Of a stretch of DNA of 17,863 nucleotides, positions 1 through 6,802 are shown in pieces. Within the stretch, counting starts at the first letter, position 1, and each line of letters starts with the position of its first letter. The DNA is from an uncultured Phascolarctobacterium sp. GTDB lineage: Bacteria; Bacillota; Negativicutes; Acidaminococcales; Acidaminococcaceae. The translations under genes and the position numbers were made by a program. The notes under the pieces are model-generated. The model was not told the origin of the DNA. It worked only from the letters and a program-made list of their open reading frames with translations, and searched no databases. The stretch lies in contig NZ_CAJMEH010000045.1 in NCBI RefSeq assembly GCF_905212365.1, forward strand, positions 1 through 17,863. The letters run 5' to 3'.

Positions 1-928
1 GCTTATGAATCCTGCTGTCGCCGCCGATGCCGATGCTGCGCATATGAAAAGAACGCACCGCCGTAGGATAGCCGTTGATAATCGCGCCGCGCTTGGCCAT
101 CAAAGGCAGACCCTTTTCCCAAAAAGCAATATCCGTCGTCGTGCCGCCCACGTCCAGCGAAATGCTGTTGACCGACGGCGCGGCCAGCGCTTCGATGCCC
201 AGCACAGAAGCCGCAGGCCCGGTGAACACCGCCTCCACCGGCTGCTCTAAGGCTACGGCTAAAGGCAGCGTGCCGCCGTCCGCCTTTAAAATATGTACCG
301 GCGCAGTAATGCCTCGCTCGCCCAAAGCCCTAGCGATGCGCTGGCTGAAGCGCTTAAATAAAGTATAAACCTGCGCCGCAAAATAAGCGGAATTAGTCCG
401 GCGGATAAAATTCAGCTCGCCGCTCAGCTCGCTGCCCAGAAAAATTTTTTCGTAGCCGCATTTTTTCAGCTCATGCTGCGCCTGAAATTCCAGCTGCGGG
501 TCGCGCACGGCAAATTTGCCGCTGACGGCGCACACGCCGCGACCTTGCCTGTTCAATAAATCGCGGTGCTTCGTCCAATCCAGCTGCACCGTAACCTTTC
601 CCCGATGATCCACATAACCGCTCAAATAATAAGGCGTTACCGGCACATGACCTTTAATGTTCATGCCGGGGCCGGTAATGACCGCCAGAAATACTGGGTC
701 CAGCTTGCCTTCCGTCAGTGCGTTGGTAACTATAGTGCTGGAAATTACCACTCGCTCTAATTTTTCCGCCGCCCGCTCTGCCTGCGGCAGCACAGCATCC
801 AGCGCGGCCAAAAGGCAGTGCAGCACATCGTCGTGCGTTGTCGGCGTCTTGGCCTGGGCGGCCACCTCCGCCTGCTCCAGCAGCACCGCGTCCGTAAAAG
901 TGCCTCCTACGTCTATACCTAAAAGCAT
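1..928 (-). CDS. Hydantoinase/oxoprolinase-family protein, N-terminal part (cut by window edge)
   Basis: The reading frame is open from an ATG at 928 to the left edge (309 codons), so the C-terminus is missing. The start is set by AGGAGG seven bases upstream of the ATG. The protein begins MLLGIDVGGTFTDAVLLEQ, the ATPase-type phosphate motif of the Hydant_A_N domain. It has the typical SSTIVTNALTEGK segment near residue 65 and GPGMNIKG soon after. A second nucleotide-binding motif, SLDVGGTTTDIAF, lies near residues 253-266, followed by SIGIGGDS; both belong to the Hydantoinase_A domain. Family members (HyuA, 5-oxoprolinase and acetone carboxylase subunits) couple ATP hydrolysis to opening of cyclic amides or related chemistry in the cytoplasm. 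The substrate cannot be read from this fragment. It lies just downstream of gdhA but beyond that gene's terminator, so it is probably a separate unit. The family is clear; the specific enzyme is not. Confidence 0.88.
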   Translation of the reverse strand, partial: MLLGIDVGGTFTDAVLLEQAEVAAQAKTPTTHDDVLHCLLAALDAVLPQAERAAEKLERVVISSTIVTNALTEGKLDPVFLAVITGPGMNIKGHVPVTPYYLSGYVDHRGKVTVQLDWTKHRDLLNRQGRGVCAVSGKFAVRDPQLEFQAQHELKKCGYEKIFLGSELSGELNFIRRTNSAYFAAQVYTLFKRFSQRIARALGERGITAPVHILKADGGTLPLAVALEQPVEAVFTGPAASVLGIEALAAPSVNSISLDVGGTTTDIAFWEKGLPLMAKRGAIINGYPTAVRSFHMRSIGIGGDSRIHK

Positions 929-945
929 TGCTTTCCCTCCTTTGC

Positions 946-970
946 GACAAAACTTAATGTGTTATAATTC
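946..970 (-). promoter_or_regulatory. Possible promoter -10 region for the hydantoinase-like gene
   Basis: Between the gdhA terminator and the ATG at 928, the minus strand holds GAATTATAAC, with a TATAAC box at about 962-967. That is a suitable distance from the start. No convincing -35 box sits 16-18 bases upstream. The claim rests mainly on position: a gene beyond a terminator needs its own promoter. Confidence 0.25.
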
Positions 971-1004
971 CATAAACAGAAAGATTTTTCCTGCCTGCGG
1001 AAAA

Positions 1005-1043
1005 AGAAAAACCTTCGGCAAGCATTTTACTGACTGCCGAAGG
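1005..1043 (-). terminator. Intrinsic terminator of gdhA
   Basis: On the minus strand a perfect 9-bp stem (arms 1035-1043 and 1012-1020, CCTTCGGCA/TGCCGAAGG) encloses a 14-base loop. It is followed at once by the U-rich run TTTTTCTTTTT. It begins about 40 bases past the gdhA stop codon. Confidence 0.9.
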
Positions 1044-1085
1044 CTATTCATTATTTAAATATTGAACCAATAATTATTTTTACTT

Positions 1086-2321
1086 TCAGCACATACCGCG
1101 AATCTTCATAGCTTCCACCAAGCTGCTCAGCGCAACGATGTAAGCCGCTACGCGCATATCGACGCCGTATTGCTCGGCTTTAGCGTGTACCTCTTTGAAC
1201 GCTTTAATCATCATCGCGGTTTGCTTTTCAATAACCTCTTCTTCCGTCCAGAAGTAACGATAGAGGTTTTGTACCCATTCAAAATAGCTTACAGTTACGC
1301 CGCCGCCGTTAGCCAGAATATCGGGCACAACCATGATTCCCTTAGCGTCCAGAATTGTGTCGGCATCGGGAGTCGTCGGGCCGTTAGCGCCTTCGCAAAC
1401 GATTGCGGCCTGCACTGCGTCCGCATTGTCAGCGGTAATCTGCAGCTCCATAGCGCAGGGAGCCAGCACTGTAACCTTCAAAGCCAGCAACTCGGCGTTA
1501 GTAATAGCCTTACTGCCCGGATATCCGACTACGCTGCCGGTTTTCTTGACATACTCGTCCACAGCATAGCAATCGAAGCCGTCAGGATTATAAATAGCGC
1601 CGAATACGTCGCTTAAAGCCACAACCTTTACGCCTGCGTCGCAGAACAGCTTAGCGGTCCAGCTGCCTACATTGCCGAAGCCCTGTACGGCAGCGGTTGC
1701 GTCGGCGGGAGCGATGCCCTTCAGCTTCAAAGCCTCCAGCGCGGCCACAACCACGCCGCGTCCGGTAGCGGCAGTACGCCCCAAAGAGCCGCCTACGGCG
1801 ATAGCTTTGCCGGTGATGAAGCCGGGCTCGTACTGCCCGGTCAGCTTACTGAATTCGTCCATCATCCAGCCCATGATTTGAGCGTTAGTATTCATATCGG
1901 GCGCGGGAATATCGCGCTTTTCACCGATAATCGGCGCAATTTTATCGATAAAGCCGCGGGTCAGAGCTTCCAGCTCTCTTGCGGACAGCTTGGAGGGATC
2001 GACAATGATACCGCCCTTACCGCCGCCGTAAGGCAAACCGGCAACTGCGCATTTACAGGTCATCCAGAAAGCCAAAGTTTTCACTTCATCCAGGCTTACG
2101 TTCTGATGATAGCGCACACCGCCCTTAGCGGGGCCAAGAATGGTGCTGTGTTGGCTGCGGTAGCCGGTGAAAACCTTTGTCGTGCCGTCATCCATCTTTA
2201 CCGGAATAGCAACCTCCAGCGTGCGCTCCGGATTAGCGATAATCTGCGCTGCGCCTGCGTCCAATTTCATGGTTTCAATAGCTTTATTCAGGGGAATTTG
2301 AGCCATTTCAAAAATGTTCAT
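1086..2321 (-). CDS. gdhA: Glutamate dehydrogenase (Glu/Leu/Phe/Val dehydrogenase family)
   Basis: A 411-residue cytoplasmic enzyme that interconverts glutamate and 2-oxoglutarate plus ammonia with NAD(P). The N-terminal dimerisation/substrate domain shows GPAKGGVRYH (61-72), PYGGGKGG (98-104) with the likely catalytic lysine 102, and PDMNTN (141-146) with the proton-relay aspartate. The C-terminal Rossmann domain has GFGNVG at 214-219. An aspartate ends the following strand (VALSD), often seen in NAD-preferring members, but cofactor choice cannot be decided here. Length and motifs match the RocG/GudB-type hexameric enzymes. I chose the ATG at 2321 because AAGGAGGT lies six bases upstream; an in-frame codon eight codons earlier lies upstream of that site. 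It is monocistronic: a strong promoter lies upstream and a terminator downstream. In an amino-acid fermenter it would feed glutamate catabolism. Confidence 0.97.
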   Translation of the reverse strand: MNIFEMAQIPLNKAIETMKLDAGAAQIIANPERTLEVAIPVKMDDGTTKVFTGYRSQHSTILGPAKGGVRYHQNVSLDEVKTLAFWMTCKCAVAGLPYGGGKGGIIVDPSKLSARELEALTRGFIDKIAPIIGEKRDIPAPDMNTNAQIMGWMMDEFSKLTGQYEPGFITGKAIAVGGSLGRTAATGRGVVVAALEALKLKGIAPADATAAVQGFGNVGSWTAKLFCDAGVKVVALSDVFGAIYNPDGFDCYAVDEYVKKTGSVVGYPGSKAITNAELLALKVTVLAPCAMELQITADNADAVQAAIVCEGANGPTTPDADTILDAKGIMVVPDILANGGGVTVSYFEWVQNLYRYFWTEEEVIEKQTAMMIKAFKEVHAKAEQYGVDMRVAAYIVALSSLVEAMKIRGMC

Positions 2322-2371
2322 AGTCTGACCTCCTTCAAAAAACAAATGGGAACGACTTACCTACTAACTAT

Positions 2372-2400
2372 ATTATAACTTGTATACTGTATACTGTAAA
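2372..2400 (-). promoter_or_regulatory. Strong sigma-A-type promoter of gdhA with TGTATAC repeats in its spacer
   Basis: On the minus strand TTTACA (2395-2400) and a perfect TATAAT (2372-2377) are separated by exactly 17 bases. The spacer holds two tandem copies of a 7-base unit (plus strand TGTATAC at 2381-2387 and 2388-2394, then TGTA). Each copy contains the self-complementary GTATAC. This looks like an operator placed between the promoter boxes, but the protein that would bind it is unknown. Confidence 0.82.
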
Positions 2401-2500
2401 TGCTTTTGCGAGAAAATTTTTGCTATTTTCTGACTGCTATGTTTTTTAAGTTACGCTATTAGCGCTTTTTCAGCGTTAATATTGCGCTCTATTAATTGCA

Positions 2501-2524
2501 GGGCCGGCATAAAAGCGCCGGCCC
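2501..2524 (-). terminator. GC-rich hairpin after the HD-domain gene, probable terminator
   Basis: A perfect 8-bp inverted repeat (GGGCCGGC at 2501-2508, GCCGGCCC at 2517-2524) with an 8-base loop starts a few bases past the stop codon at 2531. In the minus direction the 3' side is TGCAATTAAT, a weak U-tract. In the plus direction it is CAATTTTTATT. The position supports termination of the yccF-HD unit, but the poor U-run lowers confidence. Confidence 0.55.
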
Positions 2525-2530
2525 CAATTT

Positions 2531-3721
2531 TTATTCGAACTCGTCATATACGCTGCCAAAATCAATACCGCCGATAATTTTATCCTTATACATCGCCCTG
2601 ATACCCATTTCTCCCTCGGTCATATGCTTGGAGGTAATGCCGTAGCGACGCGACAGCCACACCTCTACGAAAGCCGCCAGATTATCGCAGGCCTTGAGCA
2701 CCGTGCCGTCGATAGCGTGACAGCCGTCGTAATTATATTTTTCGTCCAGCTCGTCGATGTTCACCTGTATAATTTTGCCGTCCAGCCTAATGCGGTTCGT
2801 AAATTCGTTTTGCGTGTAATACAAAATATCCTCGTGCCAGCCGTAGGGCAGCAGCGGCAAAATCTTTTCCGCCACCAGACGCTCCTCGATGCGCTTAATC
2901 AAATCGTCCAGCCCCGGCACGCTGCGCTTCACCGGACTGATAATATCGCGAGTCAGCACCTCCGGCAAATCGTGGAACAAACCGCACAAAAAGTCGCCGA
3001 CGATGCGCTCGTCGCAGGCGCCCAGCTTAACGGCGCAAAAATAGCCCATAATAGCCACTAACAGCACATGCCCCATCACGGAAGTTTCCGGTACGCGGGG
3101 CGACTGGGCCCAACGCTTTTGAAAGCGCAGCTGCCCTACCAAATCGATAAATTTGCTGCTCTTGCCGTTTAAGGCCAGCTTCTTCACCGCCGCCAAATCG
3201 TAATGATCCTCCAGCTCGTTATCAATCAGCGCCTTGGTATCCTCGCTGCCGTAAATGCCCTCGTTAAAATGGTAAATGATTTCAAATTCCCATTTGGTCG
3301 CCAGATAGTGAGCCGCACGCAGAATTTTCTTTTCCATAGGACAATAACCGGCGTCCTCAAAATAATTCTGCATCTTTTCCATAAAATCTTCCTGAATATC
3401 GGGAATGCGGCGGCGCAGCTCCTCATAAACCCAGGCGTTGAGCTCCTTGCCGTACACGCGCATCATTTCGTGAAAAACCGGCGGCTTAATATCCGTCAGT
3501 ACGTTGCGCTGCAAAAATTCAAAAATACCGCCCTCGATAAGGCTGCGCCAGTTCAGCTTAACGCCGTGGTCGTCCTCCTCATGCCGCGCCAAAACGTACA
3601 TAATCATCATTTTATGCGCCTGCTTATCCAGCTCCGTAAAGCCGCCGGGGCGGATATGCTCGTTCCAACGCTGAATATGCGCCGCCTCATACAAAAATTC
3701 AATAAAGCTTTTCGTCAGCAT
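2531..3721 (-). CDS. Double HD-domain protein, YfbR-like C-terminal half
   Basis: A 396-residue protein, probably cytoplasmic, with no signal peptide or membrane segment. The C-terminal half carries an HD-type phosphohydrolase site resembling 5'-deoxynucleotidase YfbR. It has SPRVPETSVMGH (His218), LFHDLPEVLTRDIISPVK (His250-Asp251, Glu254) and KACDNLAA (Asp346). The H...HD...D set is complete, so metal-dependent nucleotide hydrolysis is plausible. The N-terminal region (RWNEHIRP, then ELDKQAHKMM around residues 18-40) resembles a second HD_3-like unit that seems to lack its own HD doublet. YfbR itself is about half this length. The start is either the ATG at 3721 or a TTG one codon earlier; GGAG sits eight bases from the ATG, which I prefer. 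It follows yccF by 35 bases and is probably co-transcribed. The substrate is unknown. Confidence 0.85.
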   Translation of the reverse strand: MLTKSFIEFLYEAAHIQRWNEHIRPGGFTELDKQAHKMMIMYVLARHEEDDHGVKLNWRSLIEGGIFEFLQRNVLTDIKPPVFHEMMRVYGKELNAWVYEELRRRIPDIQEDFMEKMQNYFEDAGYCPMEKKILRAAHYLATKWEFEIIYHFNEGIYGSEDTKALIDNELEDHYDLAAVKKLALNGKSSKFIDLVGQLRFQKRWAQSPRVPETSVMGHVLLVAIMGYFCAVKLGACDERIVGDFLCGLFHDLPEVLTRDIISPVKRSVPGLDDLIKRIEERLVAEKILPLLPYGWHEDILYYTQNEFTNRIRLDGKIIQVNIDELDEKYNYDGCHAIDGTVLKACDNLAAFVEVWLSRRYGITSKHMTEGEMGIRAMYKDKIIGGIDFGSVYDEFE

Positions 3722-3756
3722 CAAATCATCTCCAGCCTTCCCAATTCATTCCATCG

Positions 3757-4122
3757 TCAATCTTCGGTAATTTCTGCGCCAAAGGGCAGCAGCGCCAGCT
3801 TAGCCAGTTTAAAATGCTGCAGCCCGAAGGGAATACCGATAATCGTCACGCACAGCATCAAGCCAAAAGTCACATGAGCCAAGGCCATTTCCACGCCGCC
3901 GAAAATCAGCCAAAAAATATTCAGCAGCAGGCTGCCAGCCCCGCCGCCGTATTTAATGCTTTTGCCAAAGGGGAAAAAGCTCAAACGGCCAAATTTAAAG
4001 CATTGCAGACCCACGGGTATGCCAATAATAGTCACGCACCACAGCAAACCGATTAAAAACCAGCCCAGGCCGGCAAAAATTCCGCCGAAAATAAACCAAA
4101 TGATGTTGCCCAAAATACTCAT
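3757..4122 (-). CDS. yccF: YccF-family inner-membrane protein
   Basis: A 121-residue membrane protein built of two YccF repeats. Each has a hydrophobic segment running into C-V-T-I-I-G-I-P, then GLQ, FK and PFG (residues 29-53 and 91-115). Long apolar stretches at 5-35 and 65-98 predict membrane insertion. The ATG at 4122 is preceded by AAGGA about nine bases upstream. The family is widespread, and its function in bacteria is not well established. It is first in a probable two-gene unit with the HD-domain gene. The upstream promoter has an extended -10 box. Confidence 0.92.
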   Translation of the reverse strand: MSILGNIIWFIFGGIFAGLGWFLIGLLWCVTIIGIPVGLQCFKFGRLSFFPFGKSIKYGGGAGSLLLNIFWLIFGGVEMALAHVTFGLMLCVTIIGIPFGLQHFKLAKLALLPFGAEITED

Positions 4123-4187
4123 GACGCCACATCCTTTCTAAAGTCAAAACTTACCGCCAGTTAATTTGCAGTACCTATTATATTTCC

Positions 4188-4216
4188 ATTATAGCAAAGG
4201 AAAGAATTTCTGCATA
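4188..4216 (-). promoter_or_regulatory. Promoter for the yccF-HD unit (extended -10)
   Basis: The minus strand shows TGCTATAAT: TATAAT at 4188-4193 with the TG motif one base upstream. A poor -35 (TATGCA, 4211-4216) lies at 17-base spacing. Extended -10 promoters tolerate weak -35 boxes. A second TATAAT-like stretch lies a few bases downstream. It overlaps the terminator of the symporter gene, so the two units are closely packed. Confidence 0.5.
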
Positions 4217-4218
4217 GT

Positions 4219-4252
4219 AAAAGGAGACCCTTTTCACAAAGAGTCCCCTTTT
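4219..4252 (-). terminator. Intrinsic terminator of the symporter gene
   Basis: A 15-bp stem with two G-U wobbles (arms 4238-4252 and 4219-4233) encloses a short loop of about four bases. It is flanked by runs of A on one side and T on the other, so it could also work in the other direction. It lies about 20 bases past the symporter stop codon. Confidence 0.88.
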
Positions 4253-4270
4253 GTTACATTTCAGCCACGC

Positions 4271-5614
4271 TTATTGCTTATTTTCTTTTAAATGCTTTTG
4301 GTAAGCCTTGGTTTCGGCTACTACCACGCCGGTCAAGGCCAGCAGAGCAATTAAGTTAGGAATTGCCATAAGACCGTTGACGATATCCGCCAGCACCCAG
4401 ATTTCCTCCAGCTTGAGGAAGGGGCCGCAGGCGATAAGGATAATGAAGATTACGCGGTAGGGCATAATCGCTTTAACGCCCAGCAGATATTCCACGCAGC
4501 GTTCGCCGTAGTAATTCCAGCCCAGAATCGTGGTGAAGGCGAAAAGCACCAGGCCAACCAGCAGCAGCATACCGCCCCATGTGGGGAAAGCCATGCGGAA
4601 AGCCGCGTCGGTCATAGCCGCGCCGTTCAAATCGCCGCACCATACGCCGGTAACGGTCAGGGAAAGTCCGGTCAGCGTGCAGATGATGATGGTGTCGATA
4701 AAAGTACCGGTCATGGAAACCAAGCCCTGCTCGGCCGGCCATTTGGTTTGGCCAGCCGCAGCTACGATAGGAGCGGAGCCCAAACCGGATTCGTTGGAGA
4801 AAACGCCGCGAGCCACGCCGCTGCGCATCGCCAGCATTACAGTAGCGCCCAGGAAGCCGCCCTGCGCCGCAGTCGGCGTAAAAGCGTCGTGCAGTACGGT
4901 GGCGATGGCCGCAGGCACCTGGTCGGCAAAGGCGATTAAAATGCCCACGGTAGTCAAAAAGTACAGCACAGCCATACCGGGAACAACCTTAGCGGCTACG
5001 GTAGCGATAGATTTCAAACCGCCGATAGTAACCGCCGCTACCAGCACGGTTAAAGCAATGCCGGTGTAAATTACGGGGATACCGGCGGAAATTTTCGTAA
5101 TTTCCACAATGGAATTTACTTGAGCAAAGGTACCGATGCCAAAGTAAGCGCACAGCACGCCGAAGGCGGCAAAGATTACGGCCAAAGGCTTATAGGCCTT
5201 ACCCATACCGTTTTCAATATAATACATCGGGCCGCCGGAAATATTGCCGTTGGCGTCCACGGTACGGTATTTAACTGCCAGCAAGCATTCGGCGTATTTC
5301 GTAGCCATGCCGAAGAAAGCGGCCATCCACATCCAGAACAAAGCGCCCGGACCGCCGGCCTTAATAGCCGTGGCCACGCCTACGATATTACCGGTGCCGA
5401 CCGTAGCGGCCAGAGCCGTACACAACGCTTTAAAGCTGTTGACATCGCCGTGGCCGTCATTTTTGGCGCTGAAAATCAATTTCAACGCATCGCCCAGCTT
5501 AAAAACCTGCAATAAACCCAGGCGGATAGTCAGCCAGATACCGGTGCCGACCAGCAGCACCAATAATGGCGGGCCCCAGACAAAAGAATCAATCGCGTTT
5601 AAGGTTTCCAACAT
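4271..5614 (-). CDS. AGCS-family alanine/glycine:cation (sodium) symporter
   Basis: A 447-residue multi-spanning membrane transporter of the AGCS family (AlsT/DagA/AgcS-like), usual length. It imports alanine and/or glycine with Na+. Family marks are the first membrane segment (VWGPPLLVLLVGTGIWLTIR), the GTGNIVGVATAI segment near residue 75, PGALFWMWMAAFFGMATKYAE near residues 88-108, GGPMYYI near 128, and SNESGLGSAPI in the middle. There are about ten to eleven hydrophobic segments. The ATG at 5614 has AGGGAG ten bases upstream. A tandem glycine riboswitch and an intrinsic terminator lie in its leader. This makes glycine the sensed and probably a transported solute. The leader, not the neighbours, gives the best functional clue. 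Confidence 0.96.
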   Translation of the reverse strand: MLETLNAIDSFVWGPPLLVLLVGTGIWLTIRLGLLQVFKLGDALKLIFSAKNDGHGDVNSFKALCTALAATVGTGNIVGVATAIKAGGPGALFWMWMAAFFGMATKYAECLLAVKYRTVDANGNISGGPMYYIENGMGKAYKPLAVIFAAFGVLCAYFGIGTFAQVNSIVEITKISAGIPVIYTGIALTVLVAAVTIGGLKSIATVAAKVVPGMAVLYFLTTVGILIAFADQVPAAIATVLHDAFTPTAAQGGFLGATVMLAMRSGVARGVFSNESGLGSAPIVAAAGQTKWPAEQGLVSMTGTFIDTIIICTLTGLSLTVTGVWCGDLNGAAMTDAAFRMAFPTWGGMLLLVGLVLFAFTTILGWNYYGERCVEYLLGVKAIMPYRVIFIILIACGPFLKLEEIWVLADIVNGLMAIPNLIALLALTGVVVAETKAYQKHLKENKQ

Positions 5615-5672
5615 AACAAAACATCTCCCTTTTCCCTCATTTGGTTTTGCATTATCTTTGTTTTAAGTAAAT

Positions 5673-5704
5673 AAAAAACCGGAGTATCGCGCTAATACTC
5701 CGGT
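5673..5704 (-). terminator. Riboswitch expression-platform terminator
   Basis: A perfect 10-bp stem (ACCGGAGTAT / ATACTCCGGT, arms 5695-5704 and 5678-5687) with a 7-base loop is followed by TTTTTT. It lies between the glycine aptamers and the symporter start, so it is a regulated premature terminator, not the end of a gene. A small separate hairpin (AAGGCT/AGCCTT, 5724-5741) lies between the aptamer and this terminator. Confidence 0.92.
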
Positions 5705-5752
5705 AAAAGTCAATGACAATATGAAGGCTACATACAGCCTTGCATAAGCTTT

Positions 5753-5903
5753 CTCCGTCCTTTAGCCTGAGAGATTAGGATACGTCGCATCCGTGCACCT
5801 TCGGCGCCCATTTAAGGGACTCTCCAGAGTTGTGTCAGCATACGGTTCCGCTTCTGCGAAGCACCTGAGAGTTTTGCTCCTTCGGTAGGCAATGCCTTCT
5901 CCC
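5753..5903 (-). ncRNA. Tandem glycine riboswitch
   Basis: The minus strand contains two consecutive glycine aptamers. The first (about 5827-5903) starts GGGAGAAGGC and has ACCGAAGGAGCAAA then CTCTCAGG. The second (about 5753-5827) has GGAGAG, GCCGAAGGTGCA, CTCTCAGG and ends AAAGGACGGAG. These are the conserved core elements of the family, and the short linker typical of tandem forms is present. The second P1 helix can be drawn as CTCTG with CGGAG. It controls the AGCS symporter through the terminator downstream. The CGGAG strand could instead pair with CTCCG in the terminator's 3' arm, which hints at an OFF switch; this is inference. Confidence 0.95.
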
Positions 5904-5925
5904 ATATACGTCATCCACTCAATAT

Positions 5926-6048
5926 TTACTTATGTACGTCATTATAACACAAATCTGGAAAAATGCAAGCGTTTTTTAGAATTATTTTCGCCGGAACGCT
6001 CAGCAGCTTGCCTAAATTCAAATCGTCCTCAGCTAATAAAATTTTCAT
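5926..6048 (-). pseudogene. Truncated 5' end of an OmpR-type response-regulator gene
   Basis: From the ATG at 6048 the product begins MKILLAEDDLNLGKLL. This is the canonical first strand and acidic pocket (E7, D8, D9) of an OmpR/PhoB-family receiver domain. After about residue 16 the similarity stops, and the frame runs through 24 unrelated codons to a TAA at 5926. A good ribosome binding site (GGGAGG, eight bases upstream) and a plausible promoter with direct repeats remain upstream. The phosphorylation site, the rest of the receiver and the DNA-binding domain are absent. It is best read as the remnant left by a deletion or rearrangement whose junction lies near 6000. No histidine kinase gene is nearby. 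A chance match is possible but unlikely given the intact ribosome binding site. Confidence 0.65.
5941..5968 (-). promoter_or_regulatory. Promoter of the riboswitch-symporter transcript
   Basis: The minus strand has TTGCAT (5963-5968), 16 bases, then TATAAT (5941-5946). A TG one base before the -10 makes it an extended box. Transcription would start near 5934, about 30 bases before the first aptamer. It overlaps the reading frame left from a truncated response regulator. Confidence 0.8.
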
Positions 6049-6068
6049 AGCGTTATCCTCCCGCTGAT

Positions 6069-6115
6069 ATTGTACCATAATATACTTTATCAGCTTCAGC
6101 TTAATTATAGCTTAA
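6069..6115 (-). promoter_or_regulatory. Promoter region of the response-regulator remnant with 11-base-period repeats
   Basis: On the minus strand TTAAGCT occurs twice (6109-6115 and 6098-6104), spaced 11 bases start to start. This is the one-turn spacing of direct repeats bound by OmpR/PhoB-family regulators. A TACAAT -10 box (6069-6074) lies downstream, and its -35 position falls at GAAGCT, next to the second repeat. This is what an autoregulated response-regulator promoter would look like. The sites are short and AT-rich, so chance is not excluded. Confidence 0.4.
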
Positions 6116-6167
6116 CTTTGAAAAATTTATGTTGGGCATGACAAAACAATATAAACCTGCTGAGCAC

Positions 6168-6203
6168 AAAAAATCCGCGCGGCTTACAAACTCCTGCGCG
6201 GAT
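6168..6203 (-). terminator. Intrinsic terminator of the secreted-protein gene
   Basis: A perfect 8-bp GC-rich stem (ATCCGCGC / GCGCGGAT, arms 6196-6203 and 6173-6180) with a 15-base loop is followed on the minus strand by TTTTTTGTG. It lies about 60 bases past the stop codon at 6266. Confidence 0.88.
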
Positions 6204-6265
6204 AACGGTTATTTTAAATTTTTAGCTTGCCACTCCTTCCTTGGAGCGATAAATCACTTTTAGCC

Positions 6266-6775
6266 TTACCAACGAAAGCTATTGATTGACTGCATTATTA
6301 ATTCGGCATAGCCGTCTACCGGCAAGGTAATGGCCGCTATGTTGTATATAAATTTGCCGTCCGGTACACTTTCCATAATAAATACATAATCTTTACCGTT
6401 TCTTTTAAAAACGAATAAAGTGAAATAGGCGTCACGATTATTCAGCGTTACACGCTGCTGTGACACAATCTCCCCATCCATAGCAGCAGCCGCTTTAGAC
6501 CCATACTCAAACAACCATTCTCCCAACCTATCGTCTGCGACCGATATATCTGCCCTATTTGCCATTATAATATTAAGCATAGCAAATTCGTCTTTTCCAT
6601 GAAAAATCATAGGAAACTTGATTTCCGGATTGATTCTGAAAGTATCGAGAACCATAATACTATAGCCGTATTCCGTATTCCTGTATTGTGCTAACGACTT
6701 TGCCGCTGCCCAGCAGGACGGACTAAAAAACAACGCGAGTACTAAAACCAACGCCTGTATCTTTCGTTTCATCAT
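6266..6775 (-). CDS. Secreted or periplasmic protein of unknown function
   Basis: A 169-residue protein with a type I signal peptide: MMKRK, then an apolar core (ALVLVLALFF), then a small-residue cleavage region near CWAAA (residues 21-25). The cysteine there lacks a proper lipobox. The mature part (about 145 residues) opens with YRNTEYGYSIMVLDTFRINP, similar in style to PsbP/DUF1795-like domains. That comparison is by eye only. It contains mixed alpha/beta sequence and ends SINSFRW. There are two adjacent ATG codons (6775 and 6772); AGGTGA is three and six bases upstream of them, so the second may be the real start. It follows the PD-(D/E)XK candidate gene by 27 bases and ends at a terminator, so the two form a unit. 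I do not recognise a defined function. Confidence 0.8.
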   Translation of the reverse strand: MMKRKIQALVLVLALFFSPSCWAAAKSLAQYRNTEYGYSIMVLDTFRINPEIKFPMIFHGKDEFAMLNIIMANRADISVADDRLGEWLFEYGSKAAAAMDGEIVSQQRVTLNNRDAYFTLFVFKRNGKDYVFIMESVPDGKFIYNIAAITLPVDGYAELIMQSINSFRW

Positions 6776-6802
6776 CTATCACCTGTTCTTGAAATACTTC
6801 TA

